From: Agrobacterium cavarae
GTDB lineage: Bacteria; Pseudomonadota; Alphaproteobacteria; Rhizobiales; Rhizobiaceae
DNA: 64,000 nt
Direction of reading: 5' to 3'
NCBI RefSeq assembly: GCF_004310285.1
Contig: NZ_SISF01000023.1
Span: forward strand, 124,001-188,000
The translations under genes were made by a program, and so were the position numbers. Positions 24,331 through 31,861 of the stretch are shown here, one piece after another. Within the stretch, counting starts at the first letter, position 1, and the number at the start of each line of letters is the position of its first letter. The notes under the pieces were generated by a model, which searched no databases, was not told the origin of the DNA, and saw only the letters and a list, made by a program, of their open reading frames with translations.

Positions 24331-26478
24331 ATCAGAGAACGAGCTTTCCTTTTCGCTCTTAACCAGATCACCCAGTTTCGCCAGCGCAGCGTCAGCCGCT
24401 GCTTTCGGATCGGAAACGCCAGTGATGTTAAAAGTCGCGTAAACAGGAGCATTCACCGGCTGGTTGTTCACAACGCGAACATCTTGTGTCCCTCGCGGCT
24501 TCATGATCTCAGCGAGACTGGAAGCGTCGATACGGGCAGCGCCTATACCAAGATCATCAGCCGTCTTTCCCGGCAGGGTGTCGGTTGTTCCGCCAAAGCC
24601 AGCAGCGCGTGACCTTGTGGCGTTGTCCATGGCTTCCTGCGCGGCCACCCGAGACGATATGGCCGTTGATTGAGGATCGGGCTCCCTAGGGGCGTTACTT
24701 AGACCCAGCAGGCGGGCCAACTTATCCTTGGAGTCTTGTTGGTACTTTAGCTTGTCATCAAACGTATCACCGGGCGTGTCACCGAGCTTTTGAGCCTCAA
24801 TGGCGACTGCGGTCATCCACCCAAACTTTGAAAGCCAAGCTCCGACTCCCGCAAGTGGCGCAGCACTTGGGCTACCGCCGCCCCCACCTTTTGGGACTTT
24901 TGGTCCTCCTTTTCCACTACCGCCACCCAAGCCCGGAAAGTCAGTCGCCTTTCCGATTTCCTTAAGAATAGAAACAGCGGCGCCCGCTCCCGACAGAAAC
25001 ATGAGCGCCTTGGCGAGCTTTCGAACCGTACCCGCCAGCATTGCGATGCCTGTCGCATACAGGAAGAATTTGAAGCCGTAGCCAGACATTTCCGCCATGA
25101 ACTTTGCTATCGGGTTTTTCTCGATTGCATCGTTCAATTCGCGAATGGACGCACCCCACTCTTTCGCTCGCATGAAAATGCTACCGACTTTGTCAGCCGC
25201 GTTTGGATCGATGGGCCCCACGAGAAAGTCGCCCAGGTCATTTACCAGCTCGCGAACACCACCATCATATCCGAGACCCTGAGCAAAGCCTTTCATGGAA
25301 GCCGTCGCCTGATCGATGATCGTAACGCGGTTTCCGAGGGTATCGATGATATCGCCGATCCCCTGCGCACCTTCGCGGATTGCGGGCAGCATGTCGTCAC
25401 CCATTTCCGCAAAGACATTCGAAATCTTGTTGCCGAGCAAGTCGAGAACGTTGCGCGTCGTATTAGCGCGCTGGACATACTCATTGAACGCCGACCCGGA
25501 ATATTTCGTCCTATCGGCGACAGCGCCCAAGGCGTCATCCAGCAGCTTGATATTGCCAACGAGCGGCATGAAGGCGCTGGCCTCATCACCGAAAAATTCG
25601 GAGAGCAAGGACGTCTGTTGGTGCTTGGGTGCCTTCGCGATCGCCGTCAGCACCTTGCGCATGGTGCCTTTCGCATCCTTCTGCATATCCTTGGCGATGG
25701 ACGGCAGATGCAGGCCGAGAGCCTTGGCGGCATCCTTCTGCGATTTCTTGGCAAAGTCACCCCTAGCCAGAGCGCGGATGACGTTCTTCATGGCTGTGCC
25801 AGCGGTGCTGGCATCCGAACCCGCCGCGATCATGGCACTGCCCATGGCCGCAACGTCTTCTTTCGCAAAGCCGCTCATTTCACCGATAGCGCCGACGCGC
25901 AGCATGAAATCGGTAATGTCCTTGGCCTTGGACGCCATATTGTTCGATAGGTGATTGATGGCATCGGCCATGTCGCCGGTTTCGCCCACGGTCAGGCCGA
26001 GCTGCGTTTTTAGCTTGGCGAGGCTTTCGCCCGCCTCGCCAGCACCCATGTCGAATGCGACACCCACACGCGCCGCCATTTCGGCAAAGCTAGTCAGATC
26101 CTCGGTCGCAATACCGGACTCGCCAGCCGCCGCAAACAGGGCGGCAATGTCGGTCGCGGCCAGAGGAATTTCGCCAGACATGGCCCGGATACTGCGGCGC
26201 ATGTTTTCGAACTGTTCGTCCGATGCCTCGACAACCTTTTTAACATCGGCAAAAGCCGTTTCAAATTCGATGGCAGCGCCAGCCGTGGCCGAGATACCTT
26301 TGGTTGCGCCGAGGTAACCAGCACCCAGCGCGACCGCTTGCCCGATAAGCCCGCGCATGGGTGCGAAGGCTTTCATCTGCTGGTTTTGTAGACGATCCAG
26401 AGTGCGGAAGATTGGTGCCGATTTGGCAACAACGTCTTCCAGCAGCGAGATGCGCAGAGTGCTGTTTACGACAGACAT
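24328..26478 (-). CDS. Phage tail tape measure protein (TP901-type)
   Basis: This 716-residue protein sets tail length in long-tailed phages and is threaded through the tube. The TP901 core lies at about residues 70-270 (GETGDMADAINHLSNNMASKAKDITDFMLRVG region, followed by SGFAKEDVAAMGSAMI and DASTAGTAMKNVI). Hydrophobic segments occur near residues 465-500, and a Gly/Pro-rich stretch (GGGSGKGGPKVPKGGGGG) near 530. It starts two bases after the end of the frameshifted tail chaperone reading, with AAGGA six bases upstream. At roughly 0.15 nm per residue it would specify a tail near 100 nm, if tail genes were supplied from elsewhere. Confidence 0.9.
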   Translation of the reverse strand: MSVVNSTLRISLLEDVVAKSAPIFRTLDRLQNQQMKAFAPMRGLIGQAVALGAGYLGATKGISATAGAAIEFETAFADVKKVVEASDEQFENMRRSIRAMSGEIPLAATDIAALFAAAGESGIATEDLTSFAEMAARVGVAFDMGAGEAGESLAKLKTQLGLTVGETGDMADAINHLSNNMASKAKDITDFMLRVGAIGEMSGFAKEDVAAMGSAMIAAGSDASTAGTAMKNVIRALARGDFAKKSQKDAAKALGLHLPSIAKDMQKDAKGTMRKVLTAIAKAPKHQQTSLLSEFFGDEASAFMPLVGNIKLLDDALGAVADRTKYSGSAFNEYVQRANTTRNVLDLLGNKISNVFAEMGDDMLPAIREGAQGIGDIIDTLGNRVTIIDQATASMKGFAQGLGYDGGVRELVNDLGDFLVGPIDPNAADKVGSIFMRAKEWGASIRELNDAIEKNPIAKFMAEMSGYGFKFFLYATGIAMLAGTVRKLAKALMFLSGAGAAVSILKEIGKATDFPGLGGGSGKGGPKVPKGGGGGSPSAAPLAGVGAWLSKFGWMTAVAIEAQKLGDTPGDTFDDKLKYQQDSKDKLARLLGLSNAPREPDPQSTAISSRVAAQEAMDNATRSRAAGFGGTTDTLPGKTADDLGIGAARIDASSLAEIMKPRGTQDVRVVNNQPVNAPVYATFNITGVSDPKAAADAALAKLGDLVKSEKESSFSD

Positions 26479-26480
26479 TG

Positions 26481-26875
26481 CTAATCCTTCAGGTGTTTTT
26501 GGAGTTCGCGCACCTTTGCGCAGTAGGTCAGGAGTTTTTCAGGAGGCCACCGCTCGATGATGTCGAGCGATGTGCTTGTGTGCGAGCCGACGAAAAGCGC
26601 GATTAAACGCCAGTCGTGCTGCCCTTGCCGTTTCCCAACAGGTTGGTTGTCGCGTTGATGATCTTCTGGAAATCCCTCGCGCCGATTTTTTTAAAGAACG
26701 GCAACGTGGTGTCAGAGATCGAGGCAAGGATTGCCGTCATCTTGGTGAGCTGGCCGGTGAAATTGTCACCGACGATGAGATCACCCACGGTCGGCTCGCG
26801 AAAGGTTAGCGCCGTGATCGTCTTGTCATCGTGGGTGACGGGCGTGGAGAGTTCTACGGTTACTGGTTCAGTCAT
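26481..26875 (-). CDS. Tail assembly chaperone, -1 frameshift product
   Basis: Reading the 26603-26875 frame to codon 82 and slipping back one base at the heptamer G GGA AAC (26636-26630) opens a frame of 49 more codons ending in TAG at 26481-26483. The predicted fusion is 131 residues. The extension (GQHDWRLIALFVGSHTSTSL ... LQKHLKD) is rich, ordinary protein sequence and ends exactly before the tape measure start. Long-tailed phages commonly make two chaperone forms from this position by such a slip (lambda gpG/gpGT uses G GGA AAG). The position, the phase of the heptamer and the neighbour all agree. Confidence 0.8.
26603..26875 (-). CDS. Tail assembly chaperone, short form (Mu gp41-like)
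   Basis: The unshifted product has 90 residues: MTEPVTVELSTPVTHDDKTI, then TALTFREPTVGDLIVGD, matching the phage tail assembly chaperone family of P2 E / Mu gp41 type, which coats the tape measure protein before tube assembly. The ATG at 26875 has AAGGA eight bases upstream. It is the first part of the frameshift pair described for 26481-26875. It precedes the tape measure gene as in complete phages. Confidence 0.88.
   Translation of the reverse strand: MTEPVTVELSTPVTHDDKTITALTFREPTVGDLIVGDNFTGQLTKMTAILASISDTTLPFFKKIGARDFQKIINATTNLLGNGKGSTTGV
26630..26636 (-). other. Programmed -1 frameshift site G GGA AAC
   Basis: The heptamer sits in the correct phase (TTG GGA AAC in the zero frame) eight codons before the zero-frame stop. 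A short GC-rich stretch follows; no strong stimulatory pseudoknot was worked out by eye. Confidence 0.75.
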
Positions 26876-27154
26876 GATTCTATCCTTTGAGTTTTGATGG
26901 TGATTTTCGATTCCACCGCTTGCTTTAGTGATTCCAAGTCAGAGGGACCGTGGTTGAGTTTTCCGAGAATTGCCGTTTTTGAAGCTTTGCATTCGGGATC
27001 GTTTGTGGGCCTACTGGTGTCGATTGTGGCGATGCTTTCTGCCGTTCTTGCCCTCCTTCTGGCCCTTTGGCCTGTGATTCCCGATTCCACCAAATGGCGG
27101 CGGAACCCCCCTATAATTTTTTGCAAAGCGAGAAATCCCGCAGTCGCGCTCACC
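26872..27154 (-). CDS. Uncertain small island gene before the tail chaperone
   Basis: The 334-base gap between the HTH gene and the tail chaperone contains an open minus-strand frame whose stop overlaps the chaperone ATG by four bases (ATGA). Its C-terminal part (ILGKLNHGPSDLESLKQAVE) looks protein-like, while the N-terminal part is arginine-rich and unconvincing. No ATG has a good ribosome site; a GTG near 27153 is used here for the left limit only. On the opposite strand an open frame with one membrane segment (LLVSIVAMLSAVLALLLALW) also exists. I cannot decide between them; a deletion junction here is equally possible. Confidence 0.3.
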
Positions 27155-27209
27155 CGCTCTCGGGGTAGAAAGAAGGAAGGACCCATGCCGGGGGAGGGGT
27201 GGAAACACC

Positions 27210-27557
27210 TCACGCATTGTCGGCCTCGAAGGATGCCCAAGCCTGCTGGTCAAGCGTGTCGATCCATTCCAGGTCCATCGAGATGCAGACCTTGCCGCGC
27301 TCATGTGGCCGACTGACCTTTAGGTGGCCTTTTGCTGTGGCGGACCGCAAGGTGTGCTGCACCGTCGAGATGGAGACGCCGGCTATTTTGCCTATGCGCT
27401 CCAGCGGCAGAGTGCATTGACCTGTCCGCTTCACAACGCGAAAGATGACGGCCATTGCCGCTCTCTGGCCTTGCGAGTAATGTCCGGCGAAAGCCAATGG
27501 CGCTTCACCGCTCACGACACGCCGACGCTGCAATTTGGTTTTTCCTACCAGTGTCAT
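27210..27557 (-). CDS. Helix-turn-helix protein
   Basis: This 115-residue protein has a central winged HTH (CTLPLERIGKIAGVSISTVQHTLRSATAKGHLKV) after a basic N terminus and ends in an acidic tail. The ATG at 27557 has GGGGA upstream and lies 11 bases after the stop of the initiator-like gene on the same strand, so the two are cotranscribed. The segment 'ERIGKIAGVSISTVQHTLRSATAKG' is close in style to the HTH of the neighbour (RLSTLLGINRATVIRATETL), so they may be related regulators or replication proteins. Confidence 0.68.
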   Translation of the reverse strand: MTLVGKTKLQRRRVVSGEAPLAFAGHYSQGQRAAMAVIFRVVKRTGQCTLPLERIGKIAGVSISTVQHTLRSATAKGHLKVSRPHERGKVCISMDLEWIDTLDQQAWASFEADNA

Positions 27558-27568
27558 CCCTGTCCCCT

Positions 27569-28372
27569 TCAGTGCATGGCCCGCAGCGTGTTGCTGCGCA
27601 TTGCCGACACGATGAACTCAATCCCGCCACCTCTGCGCTTCATCTCCGCTTGCGTGGCTTCTTCCTGTCTGTCAGCGGTCATCCAATCCAACACGTCCGC
27701 TTCAGCCATCTCGCCAAGTGAGTGAACTTGGGCGTACCATCGGCGTTCAGCCGCGCTCTTTGCTGCCTGCGAATGGCTCACGCTCTGGCCTCCACTGATC
27801 GGAAGCCGCATGGCGCGCTGTGCGTCCGGCTTGTTCCCTTTCCAGAGCCCATTCGACGCTTGCCGCGCTTGCTGTTGCGACGGCTTCGGGACAGGCGTTT
27901 CCACTTGCTCCGGTTCGATAGGTTTATTCGAAGGGTTCCTTCGAAGGGTTTGGGTCGCAAGCGTGCGACCTTTAACGTCGCATCCCTGCGACCTTGAACG
28001 TCGCAGCCCTGCGACGTTGCTTGTGTCGTTCGACGGCGCTTTTCCTGACTTCATGCGAGCATCCCATTCGGAAACCGCCGCCTGAAATGCCGCCCAGTTT
28101 GGTAGGTAGCTTGCGCGATGCGACTTGCCGCCGTGGCTGTTCTTCTGGATCAAACCAAGCTCGTTCAGCGTCTCAGTGGCGCGAATGACTGTGGCCCTGT
28201 TGATGCCAAGCAGCGTTGAGAGGCGATCAATGCCGGGATCGCATTGACCGGTGCGCTTGTTGAAATGGTCGATTATTGCGCCCGCTACACGTTTCGTAGC
28301 GTCGGTCAGGCCTGCCATGAGGGTTAGCGCTTTATGCGCGAAAAGAATGTCGTTCTCTTCGAGATGCGCCAT
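27569..28372 (-). CDS. HTH replication-initiator-like protein with internal iterons
   Basis: This 267-residue protein starts MAHLEENDILFAHKAL and has a winged HTH (about residues 10-90: CDPGIDRLSTLLGINRATVI, then GLIQKNSHGGKSHRASY) like phage O-type or HTH_36 replication proteins. The middle (about 115-165) is a low-complexity basic linker, and the C-terminal part is helical and charged. The linker DNA carries 23-bp iterons (27941-28032). In lambda the origin iterons also lie inside gene O between its two domains, so an initiator that binds an origin within its own gene is the leading idea. A transcription regulator is the alternative. Confidence 0.65.
   Translation of the reverse strand: MAHLEENDILFAHKALTLMAGLTDATKRVAGAIIDHFNKRTGQCDPGIDRLSTLLGINRATVIRATETLNELGLIQKNSHGGKSHRASYLPNWAAFQAAVSEWDARMKSGKAPSNDTSNVAGLRRSRSQGCDVKGRTLATQTLRRNPSNKPIEPEQVETPVPKPSQQQARQASNGLWKGNKPDAQRAMRLPISGGQSVSHSQAAKSAAERRWYAQVHSLGEMAEADVLDWMTADRQEEATQAEMKRRGGGIEFIVSAMRSNTLRAMH
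27941..28032. repeat. Four 23-bp iterons inside the initiator-like gene
   Basis: Repeats start at 27941, 27964, 27987 and 28010, exactly 23 bases apart. The two central ones differ at only two positions and each contains the interrupted palindrome TGCGAC-N7-GTCGCA; the outer ones keep one half well (GTCGCA on the left, TGCGAC on the right). A second short repeat, TTCGAAGGGTT, occurs twice at 27927-27937 and 27940-27950. The 23-base period does not preserve the reading frame, so the repetition is a DNA property rather than a protein repeat. This looks like an origin or operator cluster. Confidence 0.75.
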
Positions 28373-28373
28373 T

Positions 28374-28508
28374 TTACGCCCTCGGCTTAGCCAGGTCGTG
28401 AGCAAGCTTTGCTGCCTCTGTGACCTCCATAACCGTAAGAGCGAAGCGACGGCGGGCCGCTACAATGGCAATGAGCGAAGCCGTGCCACTGTTGAGATAG
28501 AGCCACAT
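28374..28508 (-). CDS. Possible 44-residue island protein coupled to the initiator gene
   Basis: A short frame starts with the only in-frame ATG inside the island (28508) and stops one base before the ATG of the initiator-like gene, a spacing that suggests translational coupling. The product (MWLYLNSGTASLIAIVAARR...) is basic, without a recognised domain. The open frame continues upstream across the attachment site into nonsense derived from the tRNA end, which cannot be its true start. Confidence 0.4.
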   Translation of the reverse strand: MWLYLNSGTASLIAIVAARRRFALTVMEVTEAAKLAHDLAKPRA

Positions 28509-28653
28509 TGCCGCTTCTTGAATTCGAGGCTCAAGCGCGGGAAGAGCGGGCTTTTGCTGGTTTGCAAACCCGTCGATAACACATTGATTTGACTTAAGCG
28601 CTTTTTCGTCTATTTTGCAGAAACTGCGAGCCGAAACATCGATACGGGACTGC

Positions 28654-28700
28654 CTACGAATCTGGGGGTCAGGAGTTCGAATCTCTTCGGGTGCGCCATT
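28654..28700. other. Right attachment site (attR) of the phage-like island
   Basis: This is an exact 47-base copy of the tRNA-Arg 3' part at 17954-18000, including anticodon loop, T-arm and CCA. The bases before it do not complete a tRNA, so this copy is not functional as a gene. Confidence 0.93.
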
Positions 28701-28899
28701 TCCTCTTCCCATTATATGCGATTACCACCTGTTGTGCGCTGGGCTGGATCTACAGTACCAAACTTTTCCGCTTTGCTTTTGAAAAACGGGGGCATTCGGC
28801 GAAAAGTTCGTATCCTCTGGGTGGCAAGGATGGCCGAGTCAGCACCGGCCGCGAGGCCGATGCTGGCTTTTGTGCTTTGATGATCAGGGCGCTTTGCGC

Positions 28900-29649
28900 T
28901 TAGCGGTGACTGGCCTTGTAGAGCGCGACCGCGTCGGCACCGGTCGGAAACTGAAGGCGACCCGTTGTGTCGTGGGCTGCATCCCATATGGCCGCGGCGA
29001 CATCCGTTTCCTTCGTCGTCATGGCGGGGTGCGCAAATTCCGCGAAGATCGGCGTCGAGAAGCCGGCATAGGCTGGCGGGATTAGGTCTTCGATCCGGAC
29101 ATCCGTATTCTGTGCGAAACGCGTCGTCGGGGCATAGCCAGGCTCGACCAGCTTGGCCCGGATATTGAAATAGCCAAGCTCATGGGCGAGCGAGCCAGTA
29201 AAGCCCTCGATCGCCTGCTTGCTGGCCGTATAGGCCGCTGCCAGCGGCATGGCAGCCAGCGTCACGCTCGAGGTCACGTTGACGATCACGCCGGACCGGC
29301 GTTCACGCATCTGAGGTATGGCGGCTTGACACATAGCCATGACGCCGAACGTGTTAGTGGCGAAAATCTTGCGGACATGCGCCATCGGTGTCGCCTCGAA
29401 TGCGCCCACAACACCAATGCCGGCATTGTTGACTAGCACGTCGATCGGCCCGGCCGCCGCGACGACCGCGGCGATACTCTCATCGCTTGTCACATCAAGC
29501 GGCAGAATGCGCAGCCGGGCGGAGGCAGCGAAGAGGCTTGCGTCGGGGTGGCGCATCGTGGCGATCACATGCCAGCCCTTGTCGAGGAAATGACGTGCCG
29601 TCTCCAGGCCGTAGCCCGAGGATGTGCCGGTGATTAGGATTGTTTGCAT
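28900..29649 (-). CDS. Short-chain dehydrogenase/reductase
   Basis: This 249-residue SDR has the NAD(P)-binding motif TGTSSGYG at its N terminus, the NNAG motif (VLVNNAGIG), the catalytic Ser in VNVTSS, and the YTASK Tyr/Lys pair. Length is normal for the classical family. The substrate is unknown. I use the ATG at 29649 (MQTILITG), so the coenzyme motif begins where the family expects. The AraC gene upstream on the same strand is a natural candidate regulator. Confidence 0.9.
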   Translation of the reverse strand: MQTILITGTSSGYGLETARHFLDKGWHVIATMRHPDASLFAASARLRILPLDVTSDESIAAVVAAAGPIDVLVNNAGIGVVGAFEATPMAHVRKIFATNTFGVMAMCQAAIPQMRERRSGVIVNVTSSVTLAAMPLAAAYTASKQAIEGFTGSLAHELGYFNIRAKLVEPGYAPTTRFAQNTDVRIEDLIPPAYAGFSTPIFAEFAHPAMTTKETDVAAAIWDAAHDTTGRLQFPTGADAVALYKASHR

Positions 29650-29772
29650 GGGAGCGTCCATTCGTTTCGGATGGCTCCTTGATAGCGCCGTTCACCTGGA
29701 TGAAATATAACTTACGATCCATATTTACTGTTCAATAGTCCAGGTTGCCAATAAGTTCGCCCGTGCTTGATC

Positions 29773-30687
29773 TCAGGCGTGGCCGACTCTGCCATTCATC
29801 CGAGCGAACTGTCCCGGCGGGCAGCCAAGCCGCTTGCGGAATGCCGTGCTGAAGGCGCTGGCCGAGTCGTAGCCAATATCATCGGCGATCCGGTCGAGCG
29901 TCTTTGCCCCGCGCAGCAATGCATCCTTGGCCAGCGCCATCCGCCAGCGGACGAGATATTCGATCGGACCGCAGCCGAGCACCGCGCCGAATCGTGCAGC
30001 AAATGCGGAACGCGATTGGCCGGCGATGAGGGCAAGACCTGCAACTGTCCAGTCCGCGCGCACATCGGCATGCATTGCCTCAAGCACACGCGCGAGCGCC
30101 GGATCGCGCATGCCATGCAGCAGACCAGCGCGGTCCTCGCCCATGGTGGTTCCCCGCGAGCGAAGCGCCTCGATGAGCAGAACTTCGAGCATGCGCTGGA
30201 GGATCATATCCTTGCCCGGTTCGTCTCCACGGCACTCCTCAGCGATGAGATCGATCAACCGTCCGAGCCGAGCCGATCGCCCTTCTGATGGTGGAACATG
30301 GATAATGCGCGGCAACAGGGCGAGTAGCAGCGATGCATTCGCCGCCTCGATACGAAACGTGCCGCCCAAAGCTATGAAATCCGCTTCACCCTCCTGCTCG
30401 CCATGGCGCACGGGCGCATCCGTCGGGTCTGTCGGCGTCCCGCCCATGCTAGGTCGGCTGCTCAAAGTAAAGGCGGGCGTCGAGGGCAGCAGCAGAAATG
30501 CTCCTGTTTCCAGCTTCAAGGGCTCCTCGCCCTCAAGCTCAATCCAGCATTCGCCCTTGAGAATGATCGTGAAGCCGGGGGCATCATGCGCGGCGTAGCG
30601 CACGGCCCAAACGCCCCGACCGGAAATGGGTTTCGAGATGGCGGTATTCGGCCGAAGCAGGGCGATCATATCGCTCAACGGGTCCAT
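29773..30687 (-). CDS. AraC-family regulator with cupin sensor domain
   Basis: This 304-residue regulator has an N-terminal cupin-like sensor (about residues 15-180, of the cupin_6/AraC-binding type seen near SDR genes) and a C-terminal double HTH (about 200-300), with the first helix pair around WTVAGLALIAGQSRSAFAARF and the signature second HTH RIADDIGYDSASAFSTAFRKRLG followed by CPPGQF. It lies between the methyltransferase and the SDR gene, all on one strand. It likely activates the SDR gene in response to an unknown small molecule. Confidence 0.88.
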   Translation of the reverse strand: MDPLSDMIALLRPNTAISKPISGRGVWAVRYAAHDAPGFTIILKGECWIELEGEEPLKLETGAFLLLPSTPAFTLSSRPSMGGTPTDPTDAPVRHGEQEGEADFIALGGTFRIEAANASLLLALLPRIIHVPPSEGRSARLGRLIDLIAEECRGDEPGKDMILQRMLEVLLIEALRSRGTTMGEDRAGLLHGMRDPALARVLEAMHADVRADWTVAGLALIAGQSRSAFAARFGAVLGCGPIEYLVRWRMALAKDALLRGAKTLDRIADDIGYDSASAFSTAFRKRLGCPPGQFARMNGRVGHA

Positions 30688-30766
30688 GTGGATGATCCAT
30701 GATTTATTCGGAGATGAAGTTATGGATCGTCCAGGGAGGCACGTCCAGTCCCTAAAGCTGGTCCGA

Positions 30767-31522
30767 TTAGATCCTGCGATACGCAAACATGCTCGTCTCA
30801 TAGGGGAAGGAAATTTCACCGCGGTTTGACAGTTCAGGGGTTCGTGCGATTAGCGCTCTCACTTGCTTTTCGACTTCCGCCTGTTTCTGCTGAGGCAGGG
30901 CCGCGATGAAGCTGACGGACAATGTCCGTTTCAAAATGACCTGTTCTGCCGTTCCGACATGCGCATTACGGGCATGGCGTTCATCAATGAATGCAAATCC
31001 AGGCGCGGGAAAGGCCCGGCGCCATTCCCCGGTCATGTAGCGGGGCGTATTTCCCTCCCACTTGTCCGTGATGGCGGAAAGTTCAGCGACCCATGGTACG
31101 GTCTCGTCCCGGCCATTCCAAATGAGCCCAAGCACGCCGCCCGGCGCGAGAATTCGCCTGATTTCCTGCAAGGCGGCTGCGGTCGCAAACCAGTGGAATG
31201 CTTGGGCGCAGACAACCGCATCAACGGATGCGTCTGGCAAGGGGATAGCTTCCGCCGAACCGGCAAGAGCTTGAATCTCCGGAAAGTCGGACGTAAATTG
31301 CTCGCGCATTGCATCGATAGGTTCAACCGCAACGAGGGTTCCGCCGCATTGCCGCAACAAGGGCATGAACTTTCCTGTGCCTGCACCCAATTCCAGAACC
31401 TTCCGACCGGGTCTGACACCCACGATGTCGCGCAACCAATCCAGCGCCTCGGGCGGATAGCTGGGTCGCCCGCCGACATAGGCCGCAGCGCCAGTCTTGT
31501 AACCTTCAGATGATGTGTGCAT
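30767..31522 (-). CDS. Class I SAM-dependent methyltransferase
   Basis: This 251-residue protein shows motif I VLELGAGTGKFMP, an acidic residue ending the next strand (VAVEPID), the AEAIPLPDASVDAVVCAQAFHWF segment and the GGVLGLIWN post-motif, all typical of Methyltransf_11-type enzymes. The N terminus YKTGAAAYVGGRPSYPPEALDWL is a common entry of this subgroup. The methyl acceptor is unknown. It is the first gene of the three-gene minus-strand group in the putative older insertion. Confidence 0.88.
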   Translation of the reverse strand: MHTSSEGYKTGAAAYVGGRPSYPPEALDWLRDIVGVRPGRKVLELGAGTGKFMPLLRQCGGTLVAVEPIDAMREQFTSDFPEIQALAGSAEAIPLPDASVDAVVCAQAFHWFATAAALQEIRRILAPGGVLGLIWNGRDETVPWVAELSAITDKWEGNTPRYMTGEWRRAFPAPGFAFIDERHARNAHVGTAEQVILKRTLSVSFIAALPQQKQAEVEKQVRALIARTPELSNRGEISFPYETSMFAYRRI

Positions 31523-31861
31523 TGCGATGATCCTTGATTTTGCCTGATTGTGGATGCGGGGAATTTAGGCGGGCTTAGAGAGCAATAACGTAAACCTAGT
31601 CATCATCTTGACCCGGCGCGGTGCGCCATTTCTTCTTCCCAAAAATATAATCTTTAGACGTTGAAGCTAGCGCGTGTTATCCGAGTTTCTGGGCGCTTCT
31701 TTGGCATTTCGTCTCGACGGTAACGAACGCTGGCGACAGCCCAACGCGTCTCTATCCTAGCCGCTCGGTTCAAGCCAAAGTAGACTGCAACGCCTCCTCA
31801 TTCCTTGAGAAAGACATCCTCTCTCTTCCCAGCATCAGCATGGTTAGTCTGAGGCAAGCTT
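31523..31861. other. Intergenic region with degenerate tRNA-end copy
   Basis: This 339-base region lies between divergent genes. It contains the promoter side of the methyltransferase gene, the third att-like copy at 31621-31640, and AT-rich sequence after it. Nothing else was recognised. Confidence 0.5.

Larger units (their letters stand above)
17954..28700. mobile_element. 10.7-kb phage-derived integrated island
   Basis: The element is bounded by the 47-bp direct repeats in and after tRNA-Arg. Contents from left to right: integrase, small protein, protease/capsid fusion, HTH protein, unknown protein, RHH protein; divergent RHH protein and membrane protein; the palindrome array; tape measure, tail chaperone, an uncertain small gene, two HTH proteins (one with iterons) and a 44-residue protein. 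No terminase, portal, head-tail connector, tail tube or lysis gene was found. It is therefore a decayed prophage or a satellite-like element that codes for its own capsid and tail-length ruler. The small size fits both. Confidence 0.88.
28654..31640. mobile_element. Possible older insertion at the same tRNA site
   Basis: At 31621-31640 the sequence GTGCGCCATTTcTTCTTCCC repeats, with one mismatch, the 20 bases at 28691-28710 that run from the tRNA end into flanking DNA. The 2.9 kb between them carries only a methyltransferase, an AraC regulator and an SDR gene on one strand. The likely story is an earlier element inserted at tRNA-Arg that lost its integrase. It could instead be a chance or recombination relic. 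Confidence 0.45.

Noticed and set aside
26894..27316. Plus-strand frame with one membrane helix in the gap before the tail chaperone
   Set aside because: It begins without a good ribosome site, runs against both neighbouring transcripts, and its second half is a shadow of the HTH gene. Kept only as an alternative in the note for 26872-27154.
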